Below are positions 5,729 to 10,259 of a stretch of 10,259 nt of DNA, in pieces. Within the stretch, counting starts at the first letter, position 1; each line of letters begins with the position of its first letter. Under the pieces are notes generated by a model. That model saw only the letters and a list, made by a program, of their open reading frames with translations, was not told the DNA's origin and did no database searches. A program made the translations under genes and the position numbers. Origin of the DNA: DATELY01 sp035276085 (lineage in GTDB: Bacteria; Pseudomonadota; Gammaproteobacteria; Steroidobacterales; Steroidobacteraceae); assembly GCA_035276085.1 (NCBI GenBank), contig DATELY010000100.1, positions 1 through 10,259 on the forward strand. The letters run 5' to 3'.

Positions 5729-7453
5729 CTATTTGGGGCTCTTCTTCAGCCGCTCTTTGAGATCGGTGTTTTCCGGAAAGCGCTGCGCCGCGGCCTGCCA
5801 TACCTGCTGCGCCTCTTCCTTGCGGCCCAAGGCGGCCAGCACCTCGCCCACGTGCAACTCGACCTCGCCATCCTGTACCCGCTGGCGTGCACGCTGCAGA
5901 TGCTCCAGCGCTTCCTCCTGGCGGCCCACCTTGTGCAACGCCCAGCCCATGCTGTCGAGGACAGCGCCGTTGTCCGGCGTGATCGCAAGTGCCCGCTCGA
6001 TCAGCTCCAGCCCTTCACGTTGATGCCGTGTGCGATCGACGAGGGTGTAGCCGAGCGCATTGAGCGCGGCCGGATCCTCGGGCCGCTCGCGCACGATGGC
6101 GCGCAGCTCTTCGATTGCATCGCTCACCTTGTTCTGCGACTCGAGCAAGAAGACGCGCGCCAGCCGCAGCTCGTTCGAATCCGGATATTCCTGGAGGCCG
6201 CGATCGAGTGTTGCCAACGCGCCCTTCGGATCATTCAGCTCATCCTGCAGCGTCGATTCGGCTTGTATGACCTGAATCGTGTATTGCGGACGATTGCTGC
6301 CGAACGTTTCCAACGACGTCAGCGCCGCCTGGGTACCGCCGGCGCGGGCTTTCAAGCGGGCACCACGCGTCTGTGCAGCCATCGCAAATTCACCGCCCGT
6401 CACACGGTCGTACGCCTGGATGGCATCTTCGATGTCCCCGCGCGCTTCGGCCATGGTGCCGAGATGAAACTGCGCTTCGTACACGAAGCGACCGCTCGCA
6501 AGCAGCGCGTTGAACCGTTGCGCCGCCGCCTCATGCTCACCCGACTGATACTCGATCAACGCCAGTGCGCGCTGCGCCGCCGCCTGACTCTTGCCCTCGG
6601 TCTCAGCCATCGTCTGCAACGCTTTGCGGCCTTCCTCTTCCCTGCCGGCAGCAATCTGAAGAATGGCGAATTCGAGCTTGTCGGAGTCTTGCGGATCCTG
6701 GTCGATCACCGATCGGGCGGTCGCGAGCCCCTCGTCCGTCTGCTTCAACATCACCTGCACGCGGGCAAGCAACATCCCCGCGGGACTCCAATACGGCGCG
6801 ATCTCACGTGCCCGACGCGCATTCTCCAATGCCAAGGCAAAGTGATCTGCCTCGATCGCAGCCTGAGCCACGGCGTAATGCGCTTCCGCCACGTCGGGAT
6901 AGTCCCGAGCGACTTTCTGCAAGACCGCGAGGGCAACGGCGCCCGAGCTTTCGCCCAGGAGTTGCGGGAGCAATTGCAGAAAGCCCGCTTTCGGACTGAT
7001 GAAGGCCGACTCGATCAGCGCCTTGAAGTGAGTGGCCGCGAGATCGATCTGGTACAAATGCAATCCCGCCGCACCGACGAAGCGATGCGCATCTTCGTTG
7101 GTCGGATTCAATGTCAGCCAGCGCTGACCGGCTGCCAGGACCAGCGTCCATTGATTGTTCTCGTAAGCAATTCGAGTCGCCTGTTCGGACAGGGTCTCGT
7201 CTTGCGAAAGCTCGGCTGCGCGCACATACGCACGGCTGGCCTCGAGGTACTGTTTGCGTTGCAGAGCCACCTCGGCGCCCAGGATCAGGGCATTCGGATC
7301 TGCGGGTAATTCCGCCTGTGCAGGTGCAGCCTCCTGCCGCGGTTTGGTCGCCGTGCAGGCACTCGCCATGAGCGCGCCCGCCAGGATCAGCACGACCGAG
7401 CAAGTGAATTTCGAGGCAACCGAAGTCGAAGACACGGCGGTAGGGGTATGCAT
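5729..7453 (-). CDS. lbcA: TPR-repeat outer-membrane lipoprotein, LbcA-like
   Basis: The 574-aa protein has a signal sequence (residues 1-32, hydrophobic SVVLILAGALMASA) ending in a likely lipobox ASAC with Cys33, then tandem TPR-like helical repeats to the C-terminus. The last ones, at 460-570 (LNALGYTLVDRT, ITPDNGAVLDSMGWALHKVG, EVLAALGRKEEAQQVW), are the clearest. By repeat type, length and its place between hemA and lolB it corresponds to P. aeruginosa PA4667, known as LbcA. That protein is an outer-membrane lipoprotein that binds the C-terminal processing protease CtpA and helps it degrade peptidoglycan hydrolases. No CtpA homologue is in this window, so the partner is inferred. I chose the ATG at 7453 because upstream residues to 7525 look non-signal-like and overlap the promoter region. 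The lipobox has Ala rather than Leu at -3, so lipidation is likely but not certain. Confidence 0.82.
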   Translation of the reverse strand: MHTPTAVSSTSVASKFTCSVVLILAGALMASACTATKPRQEAAPAQAELPADPNALILGAEVALQRKQYLEASRAYVRAAELSQDETLSEQATRIAYENNQWTLVLAAGQRWLTLNPTNEDAHRFVGAAGLHLYQIDLAATHFKALIESAFISPKAGFLQLLPQLLGESSGAVALAVLQKVARDYPDVAEAHYAVAQAAIEADHFALALENARRAREIAPYWSPAGMLLARVQVMLKQTDEGLATARSVIDQDPQDSDKLEFAILQIAAGREEEGRKALQTMAETEGKSQAAAQRALALIEYQSGEHEAAAQRFNALLASGRFVYEAQFHLGTMAEARGDIEDAIQAYDRVTGGEFAMAAQTRGARLKARAGGTQAALTSLETFGSNRPQYTIQVIQAESTLQDELNDPKGALATLDRGLQEYPDSNELRLARVFLLESQNKVSDAIEELRAIVRERPEDPAALNALGYTLVDRTRHQREGLELIERALAITPDNGAVLDSMGWALHKVGRQEEALEHLQRARQRVQDGEVELHVGEVLAALGRKEEAQQVWQAAAQRFPENTDLKERLKKSPK

Positions 7454-7460
7454 CGGTCCG

Positions 7461-7491
7461 ACTATATCAGCGCCCTGCGCGTCGTTGTCAG
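7461..7491 (-). promoter_or_regulatory. Candidate lbcA promoter (possibly leaderless)
   Basis: On the minus strand TATAGT (7466-7461, 5 of 6 to consensus) is preceded by CTGACA (7491-7486, 5 of 6) at a 19-nt spacing, slightly long. The -10 box ends 7 nt before the lbcA ATG at 7453, so transcription would begin at about the A of the start codon. No Shine-Dalgarno sequence is visible. Confidence 0.45.
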
Positions 7492-7529
7492 GCGGTCCCG
7501 CAGGAAACACCGTCCATACAGCCACTTGC

Positions 7530-7558
7530 TTGTCATTGATTGCTTCCTACACGACAAT
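7530..7558 (+). promoter_or_regulatory. Candidate hemA-prfA promoter
   Basis: TTGTCA (7530-7535, 5 of 6 to TTGACA), a 17-nt spacer and GACAAT (7553-7558, 4 of 6) fit a sigma-70 promoter. The predicted transcript starts near 7565, about 22 nt ahead of the hemA ATG. It diverges from the lbcA promoter, with about 40 bp between the two -35 boxes. Confidence 0.5.
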
Positions 7559-7586
7559 CGCGCCGCACTCGCCCCGGCAGTCTGAC

Positions 7587-8906
7587 ATGCCATTTCTCGT
7601 CATCGGAATTAACCATCGCACCGCTCCGGTCGAGATCCGCGAGAAGATCGTCTTCGGCGGCCCCGAGCTACCGACTGCGCTGCGCGAACTGAGCAGGATC
7701 GCCGGCGTCCGCGAGGGTGCGATTCTCTCCACGTGCAATCGCACCGAGCTGTACTGCTACACGGACGAAACCGATCCGCCCCTGGTCCCCTGGCTCCTGC
7801 AGTGGCACAAGGTGGATCCGCACGAACTGGAAGGCTGCGTGTACCAGTACAAGGGACCCGCGGCGGTCCAGCACGCCTTCGCCGTTGCCTCGGGACTCGA
7901 TTCGATGATCCTCGGCGAGCCGCAGATCCTGGGGCAATTGAAAGATGCCTACCGGGCCGCCCTCCAGGAACGCTGCACCGGTCCGCTGCTGAATCGACTG
8001 TTTCAGGCGTCCTTTTCGGTGGCCAAGCGCATTCGCACGGAAACACGCATCGGTGCCAATGCGGTGTCGGTCGCGTCGGCCGCCGTGAACCTCGCGCATA
8101 CCGTCTTCGACAACTTCGCACAACACACGGCCTTGCTGATCGGCGCAGGCGACACCATTGCGCTGGCCGCGCGGCACCTGCGCAGTCAAGGGCTCCAGCG
8201 AATGATCGTGGCGAATCGCACGCTCGAACGTGCGCAAGAGCTTGCGCGGGAGTTCGATGGTTACGCCATCACGCTCGACACGCTGGCAACTCACTTGCCC
8301 GAAGCGGACATCGTGGTCAGTTCCACCGCGAGCCCGGTGCCGGTGCTGACTCGTGCCGTCGTGCGCGAGGCATTACGCGTTCGCAAACGACGGCCGATGT
8401 TCATGGTGGACATCGCGGTCCCGCGCGACATCGAAGCGAGCGTTGCCGAGCTGGAAGACATCTATTTATTCACCATCGACGACCTGGAGCGCGTCGTCAG
8501 CACCAATCTGCAAGCACGTCGTCACGCGGCGCACGATGCCGAGCACTTGCTGGCCAATGCAGTCGATCACTTTCAACAACGACTGCGCACGCTCGATGCC
8601 GCGCCGACGATTCGTCATCTGCGCGATGAAGGCGAGCGCGTTCGCGTACAGACATTGCAACAAGCCCAACGCATGCTGGCATCCGGACGCGAGCCGCAGG
8701 TCGTGCTCGAATTCCTCGCCTCCACCCTGACGAATCGCTTGCTCCATTCACCGAGTCAACGCCTGCGCGACGCCGCGGCGCAACGCGATGCGGAGCTGAT
8801 TGCAGCCGCGCGGGTACTATTCGGATTGAATGACGATTCGGGCAAGAACAGCGATCTTTCCTCGCAACTCTCCACGGACCCATTGAACGAAGCGGATGGC
8901 GGTTAG
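7587..8906 (+). CDS. hemA: Glutamyl-tRNA reductase
   Basis: The 439-aa cytoplasmic enzyme reduces glutamyl-tRNA(Glu) with NADPH to glutamate-1-semialdehyde, the first committed step of C5-route tetrapyrrole synthesis. The catalytic Cys50 lies in STCNRTE (48-54), the MILGEPQILGQ motif at 107-117, and the NADPH-binding GAGDT at 186-190; a helical dimerisation domain occupies roughly 320-425. The last 20 or so residues are hydrophilic, and the final codons (ADGG and the TAG stop) come from an inverted repeat. The open frame extends upstream to 7254, but family proteins start at MPFLVIGINHRT, and the upstream part covers the divergent promoters and antisense lbcA. The Shine-Dalgarno sequence ahead of 7587 is weak. 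First gene of a hemA-prfA operon. Confidence 0.97.
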   Translation: MPFLVIGINHRTAPVEIREKIVFGGPELPTALRELSRIAGVREGAILSTCNRTELYCYTDETDPPLVPWLLQWHKVDPHELEGCVYQYKGPAAVQHAFAVASGLDSMILGEPQILGQLKDAYRAALQERCTGPLLNRLFQASFSVAKRIRTETRIGANAVSVASAAVNLAHTVFDNFAQHTALLIGAGDTIALAARHLRSQGLQRMIVANRTLERAQELAREFDGYAITLDTLATHLPEADIVVSSTASPVPVLTRAVVREALRVRKRRPMFMVDIAVPRDIEASVAELEDIYLFTIDDLERVVSTNLQARRHAAHDAEHLLANAVDHFQQRLRTLDAAPTIRHLRDEGERVRVQTLQQAQRMLASGREPQVVLEFLASTLTNRLLHSPSQRLRDAAAQRDAELIAAARVLFGLNDDSGKNSDLSSQLSTDPLNEADGG

Positions 8907-8963
8907 CGGTTGGCGGTTGGCCGGATCCGGACCAACCGCTAACCGCCAACCGCTAACCGCCAT
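8896..8963. repeat. 23-bp perfect inverted repeat built of GGCGGTT-like heptamers
   Basis: Arms 8896-8918 and 8941-8963 are perfect reverse complements. The left arm contains three heptamers of form (G/A)GCGGTT. The right side has four of form AACCGC(T/C), from 8934 to 8961. The 22-nt centre contains the palindrome CCGGATCCGG (8921-8930). Because the units repeat, a second register pairs GCGGTTGG (8913-8920) with CCAACCGC (8932-8939) and continues outward with one internal mismatch and two G-U pairs. The hemA stop codon (8904-8906) is inside the left arm, and the prfA ATG starts 8 nt after the right arm. Confidence 0.93.
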
Positions 8964-8971
8964 TCCCATCC

Positions 8972-10054
8972 ATGAAAGATTCGATTCGCAACAAGCTCGA
9001 CAGACTGGTGGAGCGCCACGAAGAACTGAGCGGCCTGCTCGCCGACCCTGAGGTCATTGGCAAGAGCCAGCAGTTCCGCGAGCTGTCGGTCGAGTATTCG
9101 CGCCTGGAACCCGTCGTCAGCCGTTATCGCGCCTACCAGCAATTGCTGGCCGATCAACAACACGCGCGCGAGATGGCGGACGGCGAGGATCCCGAGATGC
9201 GCGAGCTGGGGCGCGAGGAACTGAACGCGCTGCAAGCCCGCATCGACGGCGAGGAAGGCGAGCTGGCGAAGCTCCTCATCCCGAAAGATCCGCGCGACGA
9301 CAGCAACATCTATCTCGAAATTCGCGCGGGCACTGGCGGTGACGAAGCCGCGATTTTCGCCGGCGATCTCTTCCGCATGTATTCGCGCTATGCGGCCGAC
9401 CATGGGTGGCGCGTCGAAGTGCTCTCGGACAGCGCCGGCGAGCACGGCGGCTACAAGGAGATCATCAGCCGGGTCGTCGGGCACGGTGCCTACTCGCATT
9501 TCAAATTCGAGTCAGGGACTCATCGGGTACAGCGCGTGCCCGCCACGGAAGCGCAGGGCCGCATCCACACCTCGGCCTGCACGGTTGCCATCCTCCCGGA
9601 GCTCGACGAGATCGAAGCGATCGACCTGAATCCGGCCGACCTGCGCATCGACACGTATCGCTCGTCCGGCGCCGGCGGTCAGCACGTGAACAAGACCGAT
9701 TCGGCGATCCGCATCACGCACTTGCCCACGGGCATCGTGGTGGAGTGCCAGGACGAACGCTCGCAGCACAAGAATCGCTCGCGCGCGATGTCATTGTTGA
9801 AAGCACGTCTGCTGGCCGCCGAACAGGAGAAGCGCGACAAAGCCGAAGCACAATCCCGCAAGCTTCAAGTCGGCTCAGGCGACCGCTCCGAGCGCATCCG
9901 CACGTACAACTTCCCGCAGGGGCGCGTGACGGATCACCGCATCAATCTCACGCTGTACAAGCTCGACGACGTGATGAATGGCGCGCTCGAGCCGGTCATC
10001 GAGCCGTTGCAGCAGGAGCATCAGGCGGAACAGCTGGCGAGCGTGGTGGGATGA
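8972..10054 (+). CDS. prfA: Peptide chain release factor 1
   Basis: The 360-aa protein, the same length as E. coli RF1, ends translation at UAA and UAG. The stop-codon recognition tripeptide PAT (190-192, in RVPATEAQG) identifies RF1 rather than RF2, which has SPF. The catalytic GGQ is at 235-237 (SSGAGGQHVN), and the surrounding core (GEHGGYKEII, GRIHTSACTVA, DERSQHKN, YNFPQGRVTDHR) is intact. Its own stop is TGA, which RF2 reads. No Shine-Dalgarno sequence lies between the hairpin (ending 8963) and the ATG (CATTCCCATCC precedes it), so initiation may depend on coupling to hemA. In many relatives prmC, which methylates the GGQ glutamine, follows directly; here it does not. Confidence 0.97.
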   Translation: MKDSIRNKLDRLVERHEELSGLLADPEVIGKSQQFRELSVEYSRLEPVVSRYRAYQQLLADQQHAREMADGEDPEMRELGREELNALQARIDGEEGELAKLLIPKDPRDDSNIYLEIRAGTGGDEAAIFAGDLFRMYSRYAADHGWRVEVLSDSAGEHGGYKEIISRVVGHGAYSHFKFESGTHRVQRVPATEAQGRIHTSACTVAILPELDEIEAIDLNPADLRIDTYRSSGAGGQHVNKTDSAIRITHLPTGIVVECQDERSQHKNRSRAMSLLKARLLAAEQEKRDKAEAQSRKLQVGSGDRSERIRTYNFPQGRVTDHRINLTLYKLDDVMNGALEPVIEPLQQEHQAEQLASVVG

Positions 10055-10061
10055 CTCCTCT

Positions 10062-10259
10062 TCACCTCTCCCGGTTCCGGGAGAGGTCGACGCGAAGCGG
10101 CGGGTGAGGGATCTCGATATCGTCGGTGTTCAATGGCTTGAGATATTCCAGCACGCGATCCAGCGACTCGCGGGCGCCTCCCAGCTCTTCACTCGCCACT
10201 TCCACTCTGGATTGGATTGCCGGCAACAGTTGATAGTGCGTAATTGTGCGGGCGCTGGT
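10062..10259 (-). CDS. C-terminal part of an unrecognised convergent gene (partial)
   Basis: A minus-strand frame is open from the right edge to a TGA at 10064-10062, giving 65 residues. Codon third positions are mostly G or C, as in neighbouring genes, which supports real coding. The visible protein is hydrophilic and helix-like (LLPAIQSRVEVASEELGGAR, then ESLDRVLEYLKPLNTDDIEI), without a motif I recognise. The last residues (DLSRNRER) are encoded by an 11-bp inverted repeat, so the original C-terminus may have been replaced or extended by a repeat. It converges on prfA with 7 bp between the stop codons. A non-coding stretch cannot be excluded. Confidence 0.5.
   Translation of the reverse strand, partial: TSARTITHYQLLPAIQSRVEVASEELGGARESLDRVLEYLKPLNTDDIEIPHPPLRVDLSRNRER
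10064..10087. terminator. 11-bp perfect hairpin after prfA, possible bidirectional terminator
   Basis: ACCTCTCCCGG (10064-10074) and CCGGGAGAGGT (10077-10087) are perfect reverse complements with only TT between them. The hairpin lies 9 bp past the prfA stop and between convergent genes, a terminator position. There is no T-run on either strand, so it may act as a Rho-assisted or mRNA-end-stabilising hairpin, or be one copy of a dispersed intergenic repeat. Confidence 0.6.

Noticed and set aside
5423..7309. Open frame of 628 codons on the plus strand opposite lolB and lbcA
   Set aside because: It spans two well-supported minus-strand genes, has an Arg/His/Leu-rich composition typical of antisense frames, and no motif.
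7454..7525. 24-residue upstream start for the LbcA-like protein
   Set aside because: It would place a non-signal segment before the signal peptide and overlap the promoter region.
7254..7586. Upstream extension of hemA by 111 codons
   Set aside because: The HemA family begins at MPFLVIGINH; the extra part overlaps lbcA antisense and both candidate promoters.
8921..8930. CCGGATCCGG as a separate regulatory palindrome
   Set aside because: It lies at the centre of the larger inverted repeat and is explained by it.

Overview
This window reads as a chromosomal housekeeping segment of a GC-rich gammaproteobacterium. The gene order prfA-hemA / lbcA-lolB-ispE-tRNA-Gln-prs-rplY-pth-ychF is, from general knowledge, the arrangement of Pseudomonas and its relatives. 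Protein lengths and active-site motifs fit standard gammaproteobacterial orthologues. The genus cannot be read from the sequence; a lineage near Xanthomonadales/Nevskiales is only a guess, based on the long Ala-rich L25 tail and the intergenic repeats.

Layout from left to right. Positions 1-243 are the edge of an integrated element: the N-terminus of a P4-type tyrosine integrase (minus strand, running off the window, apparently frameshifted) downstream of an elongator tRNA-Met gene (244-320, minus) that would be its attachment site. From 408 to 7453 everything is on the minus strand and transcribed leftward: lbcA-like TPR lipoprotein, lolB, ispE, tRNA-Gln, prs, rplY, pth, ychF. lbcA/lolB/ispE and pth/ychF are tightly packed or overlapping; prs/rplY and rplY/pth are separated by structured intergenic DNA. 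A divergent promoter region (7454-7586) separates lbcA from hemA and prfA, which run rightward. After prfA a convergent, unrecognised gene enters from the right edge, where many relatives have prmC (hemK).

How the genes fit together. Several products serve translation: tRNA-Met, tRNA-Gln, bL25, peptidyl-tRNA hydrolase, the ribosome-associated ATPase YchF and release factor 1. HemA uses glutamyl-tRNA to start tetrapyrrole synthesis. Prs makes PRPP and IspE makes an isoprenoid precursor. LolB and the LbcA-like protein are outer-membrane lipoproteins.

Most worth a second look: (i) a 23-bp perfect inverted repeat made of heptamers that contains the UAG stop codon of hemA and ends 8 bases before the start of prfA, the gene for the only release factor that reads UAG; (ii) the frameshifted integrase at tRNA-Met; (iii) stacked hairpins ahead of rplY; (iv) a probable leaderless start for lbcA; (v) the 4-nt gap between the ispE stop codon and tRNA-Gln. 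I found no CRISPR array, insertion sequence or obviously new multigene system.
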